A DNA stretch of 64,000 bases, from positions 16,958 to 80,957 of the forward strand of contig WOGZ01000148.1 of NCBI GenBank assembly GCA_009733775.1. The letters are read 5' to 3'. This document shows positions 22,806 through 36,188 of the stretch, in pieces (position 1 is the stretch's first letter; every line of letters begins with the position of its first letter). The notes under the pieces are model-generated. The model was not told the DNA's origin, ran no database searches, and saw only the letters and a program-made list of their open reading frames with translations. Source of the DNA: Alectoria sarmentosa (taxonomy: Eukaryota > Ascomycota > Lecanoromycetes > Lecanorales > Parmeliaceae). Position numbers and translations under genes: made by a program.

Positions 22806-24900
22806 AATTATGAATTCGGGTTTGCTCGACGATCGTTATAAACATAATTTATCTATTCATCATTATGATTATAATTATTTTTAAACATTTCATATTCATC
22901 GCAATGAGGCAATTAATTATAAAGATTTTTATTCATTAATCTTTTTGAAATGAATAATTTTCATTTATAAAATCATTTTTGAATTTGAATGATTATGATT
23001 CGAAATTCGAGGGTTGAAAGTCTCTTAATCTTCGGCGAGCCGAAATTATTCATTTTTAATCGAGATCGCATGTGATCGTACGATCGAATCATGATAAAAT
23101 TCTTATAATATTGTTAATTTCTTTGCGTAAAACACATTAAATAAAAAAAAATACGTCCTTATTTTCATAACATTTTATCAAATTAATAATTTGTATCTTT
23201 AACGATGTATTGAATTAATAAAATAAATTGAATAATTGAATATTAATATCATTATTAATTTGATCATTATTTGAAATAATTCAAAATTGATTTCATTATT
23301 ATTTAAACGTTTAAAAATCTATTTAAAATCAAAAAACAATAAATTTTATGTGTCAAAATTAACGTTTTAATTTCAAAAACCTTTTGAAAAAAGAGATTAA
23401 AATTTCGTTATCGAATTTTTCATCTATTATCAATAACATTTTATTATTATAATTATAAAATTTGATTAATTTTAATTTCACGGTGATAGTCGTTGAAATA
23501 AATATTTTGAATTCGAGTCTTTAATTGAACAACATAAAAAAAATGCGAATTTTTTAAAAAGGTTTACATGTTTATAATTGTATTTAATATAATCTTAATC
23601 GAATTTAATCTTTATTATCAAATTTAAAATTAAATTCTTTATATTATTAATATTATTTCATTGCAATATTATCATTTAAATTTATTATTAATTCTCACAT
23701 AAGCATTTCTCATTATTATTATAAAATCTTGAAACATAACGATAACAATTAATTAGTATTGATAAGGATTTAAATGACTCTGACGAAGATTAAAGCATTT
23801 ATTTCATTTTTTTTCACATTATCGTCGTGCGATAGCGACTTTGAAATTAGCGAGAAGTCACTTAACGCCTTAAACGATATTAAAATCTTTAATTTACACG
23901 CTAAAGATAAACGATCTCATTTATCAACTTTTTTTAAAACGTTCAAATCGTTCTTTAAATCGTTATTAAATTCGTTTATTTCGATATCTTTTTAAAGCGG
24001 CAATTTTTAAATCGATATTCTCGATTCATTTTCAATCGTGATAAAAATCTCGTTTTCATTATTTTTATCATCATTATCAATTTTTTACATTTCTTTATTT
24101 ATCTTTTTCGATATCGATGATTGAATTTAACGTTTAAAATATCGTTGAAAATGTTTTTATGAATAATAAAGGCAACTTTTCTTTGACCTTTATTATTATT
24201 TTAAAATTTATTATCAATTATATTAAATGAAGCGAAAATATTAATGATTAATTGATATTAAATAATTTTTTATTTTTTATTAACATTATTAAGTTTAAAG
24301 TTTGCGTGATTATTCGTTAACATCTTAATTATATTAATCATTAATTCATTAAAAAATATAACGAGAATTCTTAAATTATGTTGAACGTTATCGATGTTTA
24401 TTATAAATTTACGAGCTTTAAACTTTATATCGAATTTGTGCGTTAATTATATAATATCAACATTAATTTCGAAAAAAACGTTCATTAATACGAAAAGAAT
24501 TTTCGTAAAATTAACGTCGAAATCGCGAATTTAAATGATTTATTATCATTATCGAAGTTTTATTTTATTTAACTTTTTTTTATAAAATTCGACGAAATTT
24601 ACGATGTTTTTATAATAATTTATATTTAAATTTATATATTTTATAATTCGAATGTAATCAAATTCGATTTAATTATTCACGACGTAATAAACGAAAAGCG
24701 TCGTATATTCATAATTAAAAAAAGTGATATCATTATACTCGCTCATCGCAATAATAAAAATAAACAATTCGTTAAAAGCGATTTCGACGACTCTGATTTT
24801 ATCAATCGCGAAATTTATGTTTTTTATAAAATCGCTGATCATAAATTTAAATATCTCTTTATTAAATGTTAAATCAAATTTTTTTATTTAAAATTTGAAA
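22806..24900 (+). pseudogene. B1 leader and Gag relic
   Basis: The leader reads in one frame from an ATG inside the primer-binding region, but with stops at CAA-to-TAA sites. The first ~1 kb could therefore be Gag rather than untranslated. An open part lies at 23774-23995. Near 24811-24860 the read YVFYKIADHKFKY fits a CCHC zinc knuckle whose Cys codons became Tyr (TGT to TAT). A basic KKKKRKRKS run follows near 24915-24945. The Gag assignment rests on gene order plus this knuckle. Confidence 0.65.
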
Positions 24901-25229
24901 AGTTTATAAATGAATAAAAAAAAAAAAAGAAAACGTAAATCGATATCATTTATATAAATATTGATATTTCAAATATTAAGCGCAAACGTATCGAAAAAGC
25001 GTTATTTAACGTCTTCATTTTAAGGGAAAATGATTATTTTAATATTAATATAACGTATATTTTAAAAAAAAACAATTATTTTTATGCTTATATAACATTT
25101 TTGAATAAATTAAATGATTAAAATCATTCGAATTTCATTTTAAATAATTTTAACATTTTGAATATAATTAATTAAACAAATTAAAACGAAAATTTTATTA
25201 ATTTAATAATGAATTTAAATTTGAATAAA

Positions 25230-25640
25230 CGTTTATCGTTCGTTAATTTTATAAATCTCGATATTCGAATTATAATAAATTTTGATTATATTCGTTATTT
25301 CTTTATTAATCGTTTAATATTCATTATTTATATTAAAATTTAATTTCGATTTATCAAAGACATTAAAGACGTCAAAATTTAATTTTTTATTTATGATATT
25401 ATTAATCTTAATTGCAATGTTAATGATAAACGCGTTATTTTAATAATTTTTAATATTTTATACGTATTTAATATGAGCGTTAATCTTTTATCGATTAAAA
25501 AGCTTTTAAATGTTAATATTAAAATCATTTTTCATAAAAAAGATTATGTCTTAATTTAAAATAATATTACGTTAATCGATACGCGAAATCGCGATTTATT
25601 TTTTTTGAATCTTTGAAAAAATAATAATGTCTTGATCGTT
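25230..25640 (+). pseudogene. B1 protease / pre-integrase relic
   Basis: The read N-I-L-Y-V-F-N-M-S-V-N-L-L-S-I-K-K-L near 25450-25503 matches the copia end-of-protease motif (NVLYVP....NLLSV..L). Pre-integrase sequence with TRNRDLFFLNLW-like codons follows to about 25615. The Asp-Ser-Gly site upstream is not readable. Confidence 0.8.
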
Positions 25641-25739
25641 TATAATGTTTTTTCGAATTCGATTTATCAATTATAATATGCTCGCATAAATCATTTAAAT
25701 TAATAAAATCTCAATAAGTTTTTTAATATCGTTATAAAT

Positions 25740-26330
25740 GTGAATTTTTTTAAGAACATTATCGAGGAATATATTTGCGAATGTTATATAATGAATTATT
25801 AAAAAACGATATTTCATAATAATTTCATAACGCTCGATATTTTATCGAGCGAATTTATTTATAACGATTTTATTAAATCTCTGATTTTCATTAATTTCAA
25901 CGATTATAAATATTTTATGACGTTCAAAAATGATTTTATTTATTATTTTAAAATTTATTGCATTCGTTATAAAAACGACATTTTCGTTATATTTTTACGT
26001 TTTAAAATTTATTTAAAATCTCGCGATTATTGAATCAATCGTATTCATCTCGATAATGAAAATAAATATATTAATAAAATCTTTTTTAAATGTCTCATTT
26101 AAATGAATATTAAACAAAAATTTATTATCGTAAATAATTTCGAAATGAATAAAATCGTCGAGCGATTTAATCAAATTTTAATAAATAAGATTCATTTAAT
26201 TTTGTTAAATTTCAATTTTAATAAATTTTTTTGATTTGAAATAATGATTATAATTAATTATTTGATTATACATTTTTTTAACATTAAAATCATTATCACA
26301 TTTTTCGAAATCTTTTATCATTATAAATTT
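25740..26330 (+). pseudogene. B1 integrase relic with intact DDE residues
   Basis: The read YKYFMTFKNDF carries the first Asp at 25932-25934. RIHLDNENKYINK carries the second Asp at 26052-26054. EMNKIVERFNQILI carries the Glu at 26160-26162. The last two are 36 codons apart (DX35E). A Cys-containing HHCC remnant lies near 25770-25800. All three catalytic residues survive although the frame is interrupted, so the family identity is very firm. Confidence 0.95.
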
Positions 26331-26859
26331 ATTTTTTTTCATTTATGAATCATAAATTTCATCGTTTACGTTTTAAGATGTATTTAAAAGAAGTTTATAA
26401 ATAAAAGCGAAAAATGTATTTTTTTAAATTACGAAAACGAATTCATTTTTCGTTTTTACAATTTAATCAAAAAGAAGATTATTCGCGTTAACGATATACA
26501 TTTTATCGAAAAACGTTCATATTTCGTAAATTTCGAAGAGAAGATTAAGATTCACGAGTTTTTAAATAAACGTTAACGTTTTTTTATATTAATATTCGTT
26601 ATAAAAGAGACATTGAATGAATAACGTATCATTATATTATCAAACGTTAAATTTATAATTTTAATTAAATCGTCAAATTGATTATCATCAGCGAATATTC
26701 GATCATCGTCAATCATTAATCATTTTTAAAAATCTTATTTTATCATTATTACAATGCGTGTGTTTATAACATTTATTAAATTTGTTATATCAATCATTAA
26801 ATTTGTTATCGTTTCCCCTTCGTCGATGTCTTCGAAATTTATTAAAATAAAAATTATAT

Positions 26860-27790
26860 GAGAATATTTCGAATATGAGATTATTCAAAAAAATATTTGA
26901 TGATCATAAAAATCTCATTATTTCGAATTTTTATGATTTATGATTTAATTTTTTGACGAAAACTTTCGTTATCTTTATTCTTTTTATAAATCATATTAAT
27001 AAATTTAACATTTTCGAATTTACAATTTACGAATAAACGATTTTTAACAATTTAATTTATATGAATTAAAAAATTAATATGCGAGATGAATATAAGTTTT
27101 TTATAAATAATAACATTTGATGTCTTATTCAGGCGCTTTTAAGGGTTTATATTTTTAAAAATTATTAAATTTATATTATAAAACGAGATCTCGAAAGGAA
27201 AGTCATTCATTATAAAACACGTTAAATTATTTGAAAATTCGAATAATAAAAGGGTCGTGATTATTATGACATTTTCGCGTTAATAATAAAGTTTATAAAT
27301 TATTAAACGATCTTTACGTTTATAACGATTATGAATTAAAATGTAAAATAAATAAATATCAAAATCGTTTTTTTATAACGATGTTTAAGAGAATATTTAT
27401 ATGCAATACTTTAACGATTTTAATAAAGATAATATTAAGATTTATAAATTAAATAAGATTCTTTATGATTTAAAACAATTTTTTAAAATTTGATATTAAC
27501 ATTTTTCGATTTATATAAAAAAATTCGATTTCAATATAATCGAATCGAACGATAATATGTTTATGAATTTCAAAAAAAAATCATTATAACGTTTTACGTC
27601 GATGATGTCTTGATTATAAATCACAATAAAATCGTTATCAAACGAATCAAAGATGTTTTAAACGTCAAATTTCACATATCAAATTTGAAATTATACGCTT
27701 TTTAAGTATTTATCTAAATATGACCGTTAAAAGAGATCGTTATAATAACATTATTCGTTTAAAATAGAAAACGTACATTATACGTTTTCT
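26860..27790 (+). pseudogene. B1 reverse transcriptase relic with intact YVDD
   Basis: Copia RT: a Lys/Arg-rich entry near 27190-27260, LYDLKQF near 27453-27473, TFYVDDVLIINHN at about 27589-27627 with YVDD at 27595-27606, then KIVIKRIKDVLNVKFHISN. The catalytic pair is intact, in contrast to A1 and A3. Stops occur upstream. It is clearly a different family from A by sequence, though of the same clade. Confidence 0.95.
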
Positions 27791-28079
27791 CAATCATTTT
27801 AAATGTTGAAATCTCACTTTTATTAATATATTATTCGAAATCAATCGCAGATTAACGCTCGTCGAAAAAAATTATATGATTTTCAAAAAAGTTTTATAAA
27901 AAATATTAATTCGTTATAAATTTTTTCATATATATTATGTTAAGAACTCGTCTCGATATCGTTTATATTATTTCTTTAATTAATCGATATTCAATTAATT
28001 TAGTTTCAACACATTAAAATGCGATTATTAGAATCTTTTAATATTTTAAAAACACGATGCATTACGAATTTATATATAA

Positions 28080-28560
28080 AAACTTTTTGAAAGATTTATT
28101 CGATTATATTGATTTTGATTAAATTAAAAATTTAATTCGAAGATTCATTTTCGATTATTTATTTAATTTAAATAATAACGTTATTGATTAATTAAATAAA
28201 CGTTAAATTATTATAATATTATTCATTTATGAAACAAAATATATTGATTAAACGCAAATTATTAAAAAAGTTATTTGATTGAAAAATTTCTTTAATTAAT
28301 TTTTGCGACTTGACGATTCGAATTTTAAAATATTATAATTTTTAAAGATAATTAAAACGCAATCGTTTTCGTAAAAAACGCTTAATTTTATACTCGCATT
28401 AAACATATTAATATCGTTTATCATTTTTTACGCGAAAAAATCAATGATGATATTGTGAATGTTCAATATGTTTTTATTAACAAATAAATGATTAATGATC
28501 TTATCAAAATCTTATATCTCGATAAATTTATTGCGTTTCGCGATATCTTTAAAATGAAAA
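28080..28560 (+). pseudogene. B1 RNase H relic
   Basis: KHINIVYHFLREKINDD is readable near 28400-28452 and a V-F-I-N-K-stop-L-M-I-L-S-K stretch near 28468-28510. These correspond to the copia KHIDI.YHF.R and AD..TK motifs that close the polyprotein. The active-site Asp region near 28100-28200 is badly mutated. Confidence 0.88.
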
Positions 28561-28569
28561 CAATCTCAC

Positions 28570-28711
28570 ATTATTCATTTAAAATTATTTGAATCGCTGT
28601 TTTAAAAGAGCCGTTTAAAACGTTAAAATCGTTTCGTTATCATTATTTAACGTTCTCAATTTCAAAAAAACGATTTAATTAATTTTCACACTTCGAATAA
28701 TCGATCAAATA
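28570..28711 (+). other. B1 3' noncoding region, part left of A3
   Basis: Homologous to A1 about 4880-5060. It ends in the target duplication AAATA (28707-28711), where A3 entered. The sequence resumes at 36194 in register (aatcgatc... continuing to attattcgca), so the two parts join without loss. Confidence 0.85.
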
Positions 28712-28845
28712 TGTCAAAATATGAAATAAAACACTTAATTGTATTGCTCTAAGAGTATTACGAAAAAAAGAGCGATTTATATACGAGCGCATTAATAACG
28801 CACGTAACGCCAAACCTTAACGTCACGTGACTCGGAATTTCAACA
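28712..28845 (-). repeat. A3 3' LTR
   Basis: Reverse complement starts TGTTGAAATTCC and ends ATTTTGACA. The purine tract gcgaaggg/aaa borders it at 28846-28857 on the internal side. Confidence 0.94.
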
Positions 28846-29865
28846 TTTCCCTTCGCTCGCATCTTCTTAAATCTGAACTTCGAATTGTAAAAATGAAAAT
28901 TAACGTCGAATAACAAAAATAAACCGCAGCGTCGAGTTATAAAAATGAAAACATCTCATATCCCCCTTATCATCCCTTATATTTTTCAAACCTTTTAAAA
29001 TTTAAACACGAAATTCGAAACTCGCGATGTTTAAAATCGAATAAAAATAATGAAAATCCGAAAAAAAAGTCGAATTCGAAAAAAAATCGAAAAATTTGAA
29101 AACGATTATGTTTTTTTAAACATATTCGTCACGATGTCATATAAAAAAATTCCACTTTTTGACGAAAAATCGTTTTTTAACAAATTTATTTTCAATTTAT
29201 TTGATGCACATCAAAAATCGAGCGATATATAATTAATGAATATATGTGAGAGTAAATTTTTCGATTGAATGAAATGTTTTAAATTGTATATGCATGTATG
29301 CAATCAATCGTAAGACTTATGAAAATCGTTTTAAAGTATTAATGTTTGATAATAATGATTAATAAAATACATATAAATTACGATCGATATATTACGATAA
29401 TGATAATGATAATAATAACGACAATAACGTTTAAAAATATAAATATGATAATTGTGATGACGTTTAAAAGCATTTGAAAATCATGTTATTGAAGAATATC
29501 GTAAGTAATTGAGTAATTTTTGACGATAACGACCTTTTTAATAATGATATAATTTCCAAATTTGAATCGCACGTAAATATAAATCTTTTGAATAAATGCT
29601 CGCAAAGTTTATAATTATAATAATAATAACGATAAATTAATTTCAAATTGAATTTTAATAAGTCAAAATTTGTTCGCAAAGAACGTCAAAATTAATAATT
29701 GAAATTCTACGAATAAATTCGATCGATTATTCAAAATGTGAAGATCAATGAAATCGCTTTTTTGAAATTATTATAAACGTTGAATAATAACATCAAATTG
29801 ACTTCGTAAATGAAAACAACTTTTTTAAAATTATAATAACGATTTTTTTAAAATTAACGACGAGA
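28846..29865 (-). other. A3 3' noncoding region
   Basis: About 1.02 kb homologous to A1 4866-6027, including the tt-gacg-aaaaa-cgttttt block near 29157-29180 seen in every copy. ORFs at 29050-29232 and 29464-29679 fall here and are not conserved as proteins between copies. Confidence 0.8.
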
Positions 29866-29869
29866 AAAC

Positions 29870-31310
29870 GCTTATGAATGATATTTTGATTCAATCAATT
29901 AACGAAATCTTTCGAATTTATTCTTGAAAAGAGTTTTGATAAAATCATCAATTATTTATTAATCGATAAAAACATATTTTAAAACGACATTTTCGACGAT
30001 GATTTATTTTCGTATATAATAATATTGAATGTTAATATGTTTGATACGAATATGAAATTAAATTTTTTTAATCAACGTTATAACATTTTAATTATCGCAA
30101 TAAATCATCATTGCTTAAAAGCATTTAACGTTTAAATTAAATTAATTAAAAAATCCGCGCAATTAAATCGTCTTTTTAATAATTTAAATTTGATTAATAT
30201 ATTCGATTTCATAAATTGAAAACGTTATTATAAATTATCGTTTAAAAAATCAATTAATTATCGCATTATTTATATCAAAGACGTATTTAAAAATAAAACG
30301 TCGAATATTTTAATCGTTTATTTAATCAATATCGATATAATTTGCGAAAAATTTAAGATTTTTTCAAAATATAAATTATCAATTCTTCGTGTAATTGAGA
30401 TATCGAAAAATGCGTTTAATTGCGCTTCAATAAGAAATATCAGAATTCGAATCATATCGAAAAATTATTAAAATTATAAAGACGATATTCGAGCGCGTGT
30501 TCAACATCGCATATATAAAAAAATCAATAACAAATTAATAAACGTGACGAGATTCTTCAATAATCATAAAATTATTTTCGACGATATAAAACTTATTATC
30601 AATGATGAAAATTAAAATAGCGATTGATTTAATTATATTATAATCGATAAAAAACTTTTCGATATAAATTGTTTATTTAAGACGTAAAATATGATTAACA
30701 CAATTTTTTGCGATCGTTATATCGAGATAATAAATATATAAATTCAAATCGATTATTTCAAATTTTTTATGAAATTTATTTTTGATCATTTGAATATCGA
30801 CTTTATCGAAATTTATAAATAAAATGTTATTTATATAAATAATAACGATAATAATGTCATTAATGAATATCGAAAAATTAATAATAATAAATTTAAAGTT
30901 TAATTTCTTGAAATACGTTATGAAAATATTAGATTAGATTTTTAAAGATTATTTTAAATTATATAACGTTTTTATAAGTTTATAAATCTTACTTTTTTTA
31001 TTTTTAATTTCAAATCTTATAAATTGCATTATATAAATTGTCTTTTCGACATCGTTATATAAAAAAACGATTTTGATATTTATTTATTTAAGTTTTTAAT
31101 TCAAAATTATTATAAAAGCGAAAATGATTTTATAATTTATAAATTTAATTATCAAAGCGAAAATTTCGTTAAAATCGATTTTTTTTTATTATTCGAAATC
31201 ATAAATCATTTAACGAGTTTTATATTATACGATTTCGTCGACAAAATCTTTTTTGATTTTATAAATTCATTTATTTTTTAAAACACGCGCATTTGAAAAT
31301 AAATTTATTA
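29870..31310 (-). pseudogene. A3 reverse transcriptase and RNase H relic
   Basis: On the minus strand the catalytic RT motif reads YINN at 30837-30826, both Asp codons having become Asn. A D-F-I-D-like entry and DFNE-like codons lie upstream near 31260-31160. RNase H motifs corresponding to KHIDIQ and ADDLIK occur near 30060-29950. Many stops are present. The plus-strand ORF 31429-31737 is the antisense shadow also seen in A1 and A2. Confidence 0.9.
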
Positions 31311-31869
31311 AAATTCAAATATCATTGATGATGAGAGAATCGATTTCATTTTACATAATCATTTATCAATGCATTTTACGATAAAAATTCGTTATAATTT
31401 TTTAAAGTTTCGAAACTCATAAAACTTAATGAGAGCGACTTTTATCAATAAAATGAAAAAATTCGAAATGAAATTTCGATACAATTTCGTGATTTCGAAT
31501 GATTTCATAATGAAAATAAGTTTAAAAGCTTTATTGATTATGAAACGAATAATAAATTTGATTATCGATGTGAATAAAAAAGTTGCAATATTGTCGCTGA
31601 GCGTATCAAATAATTATTTAATTATAAATTTCAAATCAAATACGTTTGAGGCGGCTTTTAATGAAATTCTTTTTAAAATTGAAATGAAATTCAATAAATC
31701 ATTAACCTTTTTTTTGATAATTGCATATTTCTTTTAACCGTTTTTTTTGGAAATTATAAGTGAAAAAAAAGATAAATGATTTTGATGCTCGATATCTTTA
31801 ACGAGTTTACATTTATTATGATAAATGTTAATTTATTTCTCGACGATAATGATGTTTAATTCGAAAGAA

Positions 31870-33170
31870 ATGAGTTTAAAAAAAACGTTATTAATTTAAT
31901 TAATATTAAAAACAACAATTATCTCATCGTTATTTAAAAACATACGATAATTTTTATTTTGATATTTTAAAAGACGTTTTTTAACGACGCGATCTTAATA
32001 TTTTTTTCAATCAATATTACGAAACACAATTTGATAATAATCGATTTGATCGATGATACATAAATGAGATACATCAAAGAAAAACCCGATATTAATTTCG
32101 AATGAAACAATTTCATAATTGATAATAGATTAAATATTGCGAAGAGTATTGATTATTTAAACGAGTTTTGTTTAATATTTTTAAGATAATTTGTTTTTTT
32201 TAAATATAACGTTTGCTTTATGTTAAATAATAACATTTAAACGCTCGAATTTATTATTTATTTCAAAATTATCAAATATAATATCTTTTTTTAAATGATA
32301 TTTTTGAATAATCGAAACATTTTCATTTTATAATTATCGAATTCAATATCGCAATTAATGCGAAAATGAATACATTTATTATTATTATATTTTGAATCAT
32401 TAAAAAACATTTTGAATATAACAAAAATTGTTGAATTAAATTTATCGAATAACAAATAAACGTTAAATCGAAAAGTTTTATCGTCGAGAAAATTGATTAT
32501 TCATTTAAAATCGTTTTAAAAAATATCGAATAAATCTTAAAAATCGTTATAACTTAAATTATTTTGTTATTTTTCAAAAATAATATATCATTTATATAAT
32601 TTAATTTTTATATTAATCATAAAGCATAATTCGCAAACATCGTCGAAAAATGAAATGAAAAAATTCATTTCAACGCACATTTTGATCAATTTTTTGAAAT
32701 TTTAAACGTTTAAATGATTATAATATATGTATCATATGCGAAAAATTACTTTATCAATTTGAGATTTCGATAAAAATTAAGATTTTTAATTATTAAAAAT
32801 AAACTTAATTAAGGATTTATTATAAATGAAGATTTTTTCATTAACGATTATTAAGATTAAAAGGGGTTTTTTTTTAAATATCGAGCGTATATAAACGATT
32901 TTGAATACGTTTGAAAAAAAAAACGTTATTTTTCGACGATAATATCGTCGAAAATAAAAATCAAAAAACACTTATTTTTTGAATTATTTTTCAAAAATGA
33001 AATTAAAATCGCAATTAAACATAAATCAAACGTCTCGAAAAGTTAAAATGCGTTTAACATTATTCATTTTATATTTAAATTCGATGTTTTCGAAATCGAT
33101 AATTATATGATTATTAATAAAATTATTCATAAAACGTGAAAATTGAAAAGATTTAAAGATTTTGAAAATC
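31870..33170 (-). pseudogene. A3 protease-integrase relic
   Basis: In the integrase core the second Asp codon has become AAT (32356-32354), while the Glu is intact as GAG (32246-32244). The interval is 110 bases instead of 108, so a small indel has shifted the frame between them. The pre-integrase motif lies near 33030-32990. Sense ORFs here are short because of RIP stops. Confidence 0.85.
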
Positions 33171-33249
33171 GAAAAGATATGAATTATGTGTTAAATATAA
33201 ATATAATCGCGAAGTCAAAGAAAAGACATTGCTGTTATAATGAATAAAA

Positions 33250-34620
33250 CAATAATTTACGTTTTATCGATAACTTTAAACTTAATATTTTCATAAATCT
33301 TTTTCTTTAAATCGTTAAAACTTATAATGAATTTAAAAATCGATTTAAGAGTGATAAAAGCGATAAAAATAATAAAAACGATAAAATCAATATAAGCGAT
33401 AAAACAATAAACGATTTTTAATTGAATAATCGTTATAATTGCGTCAACATTATCAAATTGCTTTTTTGATTTTTCAATTAATTTAAATTCAAAATTTTCT
33501 TTTTTTTGATTACGTTTTTCACGATCTTTATAATTATGATTATCACGATTATTATGATTATCGCGATTTTCGCGATCTCTTTTGTTTGTATTATTCTCAT
33601 TTGAATATTTATTGCGTACATTATATTCGTTAATATCGTGTTAATTTTTTTTATAATGAATACTTTATAATATCTGCAAATTTAAATATAAATGCGAAAA
33701 TCGTTGAAATTTACGTTCGTTTAAATGTGATATTCAATAATATCTTTAATGATAATAAAAATAAATACGAATTATTGAATATGTTTAAAAGAATCATTAA
33801 TAATAACGACGAGCGTATACGTTTTCGAATGTGTGAAATTGAATAAATTAATAATGATATTGAGAAATCGAATTATCGCATAATTCAACGTTTATTTGAT
33901 TTTATAATCTTCATTATAAACGTTATAAATTTGATTATAATTCTCGCGATATGTATTATATTGAAAATTCAAATTTTTATAAAAATAATAGATTTTTCAA
34001 TTTTCATCGAAAAGAAAAATCGTTCGATCGAATTAATTCTTAAATTTTCGAATAACGTTTATAAAAATATTAACATATTTTTACGATTTATTTTCGCAAA
34101 TGATTAAAATGAAAAATTTCAATTTAAAAATCATAAAATTAAAAATATCAAAATCTCGAAATTTATATTTTTCGAGCTTTTTTCAAGCATCAAAAACATT
34201 AATATAATATTCAATTTTATTTTGAAAATTGTTTTCATAACGAATTTTCATTATTATATAAATTTTATTATGCGTTTTAATTCAAATTAAAACGTTTATT
34301 TTAATAATAACAAATTTTGTTTTGACGATTAAACGATTATTTGAAACGTTTTTTATTTTAATAATAAAAATTTCGATGAATTTAATCGTATCGATTTCGA
34401 TTTAATGTTATAATTTAATCAAATTTAAAAAATCTTACATTTGACGTTTTCATTTAATGTGATTAATAATTTTTATAAACATTTTAATCTTTTCAAATTA
34501 ATTCAAAAAGATCGAAAACTTGATTTTGAGATATTTAAATATGATATCAAAAAAAATTAATTTAAGTTTTAAAATTTAAAAGCTCTTGAAATTTGAATTT
34601 AAATTTGAATTTGAATTTAC
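33250..34620 (-). pseudogene. A3 Gag relic
   Basis: Aligned to A1 113-1490. The charged Asp/Arg tract appears on the minus strand at about 33600-33525 as repeated cgcgat/aat/cgt codons. Otherwise it is broken by stops. Confidence 0.6.
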
Positions 34621-36054
34621 GTTTATGTTTATGCTCGAAAAAATGATTTATAATAAAATAAAATTTAAAAATGATGAGATTTGCGTAATAAGGTTTTTAA
34701 AAATAATTGAAATAAACGACGTCGAAGAAATAAAGCGCGCTTTAAACCCAAAGAATTCTTTATTAATAATAAATTTTGATAATAATTCGAAAATTAAATA
34801 TTTCGAAATAAAAATGAAATTAATATAAGAGTTTAAAACAAAATCGTTATAGTTATCGTTATCGTTATTTAAAAAATGTTTAAAAGTTTATAAAATCTCG
34901 AGAGTATAAAAGAAGTAACTTTAAATTTTGAAATTAATTTGATATAATTTAAATTTTCGTTTTCGAAAAATCTTAACGTCGTAATCGAAAAAATATTTGA
35001 TAATATTTAAAAAAATGATAAATTTAATAAATTTTATAAAAAGTATAAAGATATAAAAATATTGATTTAAAAAAATATCGTTTAATTTTATAAATTATAA
35101 CGAATTCGTAAAAAATTCGTTATTCGAATTATATTAATCGTTTTAATAATTAAAAGATCTTTTCGAAAAGAAAATAATAGGGTTTCGAAATCGAAAGCGA
35201 AATTAATAATCTCGTTTCGCTCATTTAAAGCGCTCGAATATAATATCGTTATTATTAAATTATTTTATAATAAAGATTTCTTTTTTTTTTGATTCTCGAA
35301 ACAAAGAATTTTTTTTTTACGCTTTAATATATTAAATACGCGAAATAAAAAATGATTTTTTTTAATTAATTGTTAATCTTTGTCTTTATTTTTGGCTCTT
35401 TAATTTTCAATGCGAATATTTCATAATTGAATTATCAAATATGATTATCATTATCGAGTTTTAAATGAAATGATTTGCAAAATGAAAATATGTCGTTTAT
35501 CATTTTAACGTGTTTCACGTAAAAAAGCTGATAATGTTTTAAAAATTTAATAATCACGTAATCACGATCGCAAAACAATATCGACATATTATGATTAATT
35601 ACGATATGTCTCGAATCGCTTTAATCGTTTTATTTTGTTTCGAATGAAAATAAAAGCGATGTGAATTAATAACGAAAACGATGCGAATATTAATAACGTT
35701 TCAACGTTTTAAAAAAATGACGTTGATTTTCAAAAGCGTTCATAATTTTTAAAAAGACGTTATTGATTATTAAAAGAAACGCTTTAAATATCGTCAATTT
35801 TTAACATTATTTTTTTCGTTTTATTCTTTGCGCTCTCATTGCGAGCGAATCGTAATCGTTTTAATTTAATAATTATTTTATTTGCAACGAATATTGTTTA
35901 TATCAAAAAGGTTATAATGCATAAATATAACGATTTTTATAATTGATATTTTCATTGCGATGAATATAGAAATGTTTAAAAATAATTTCAATCATAATAA
36001 ATAATAAATAGGTTATATTATAACAATGTCGATATAAAGTTCGAGTTTATAATC
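34621..36054 (-). other. A3 leader / Gag start
   Basis: About 1.43 kb between the 5' LTR and the region shared with A1. The first ~100 bases (36054-35950), with GATTATAAACTCG next to the LTR, are homologous to the family B leader. Further in, A and B diverge. An in-frame start like that of family B would be ATA here (ATG mutated). ORF 34586-34828 (+) is on the antisense strand and not supported. Confidence 0.6.
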
Positions 36055-36188
36055 TGTTAAAATATGAAATAAAACACTTAATTGTATTGCTTTAAGAGTA
36101 TTACGAAAGAAAGAGCGATTTATGTATAAGCGCATTAATAGCGCATATGACGTCAAGCCTTGACGTCATGTGACCCGAAATTTCAACA
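36055..36188 (-). repeat. A3 5' LTR with CRE-type palindrome
   Basis: Reverse complement starts TGTTGAAATTTCGGG and ends ATTTTAACA. The 21-bp palindrome at 36148-36168 is perfect except for its central base, and both arms carry TGACGTCA. It is very lightly RIPed. Confidence 0.94.

Larger units (their letters stand above)
21497..23865 (+). repeat. Tandem duplication of LTR plus leader in B1
   Basis: The 1,184-bp unit from the LTR start at 21497 repeats from 22681. Both units carry the LTR, the primer-binding region and the same ~1.06-kb leader. Unit 1 stops at an 'ttttgaaattaatgaaaaat' end that matches unit 2 near 23838-23856, where unit 2 continues into Gag. The inner LTR has no target duplication, so it is not a separate insertion. 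Confidence 0.9.
28712..36188 (-). mobile_element. Full-length Ty1/copia family A, copy A3, nested in B1
   Basis: A complete 7,477-bp element on the minus strand. The LTRs are 134 bp each (36055-36188 as 5', 28712-28845 as 3'), with TG...CA ends and a perfect target duplication AAATA (28707-28711, 36189-36193). It defines the family A ends and lengths used for A1 and A2. All coding parts are RIP-damaged. It inserted into the 3' noncoding region of B1, opposite in direction. Confidence 0.97.
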
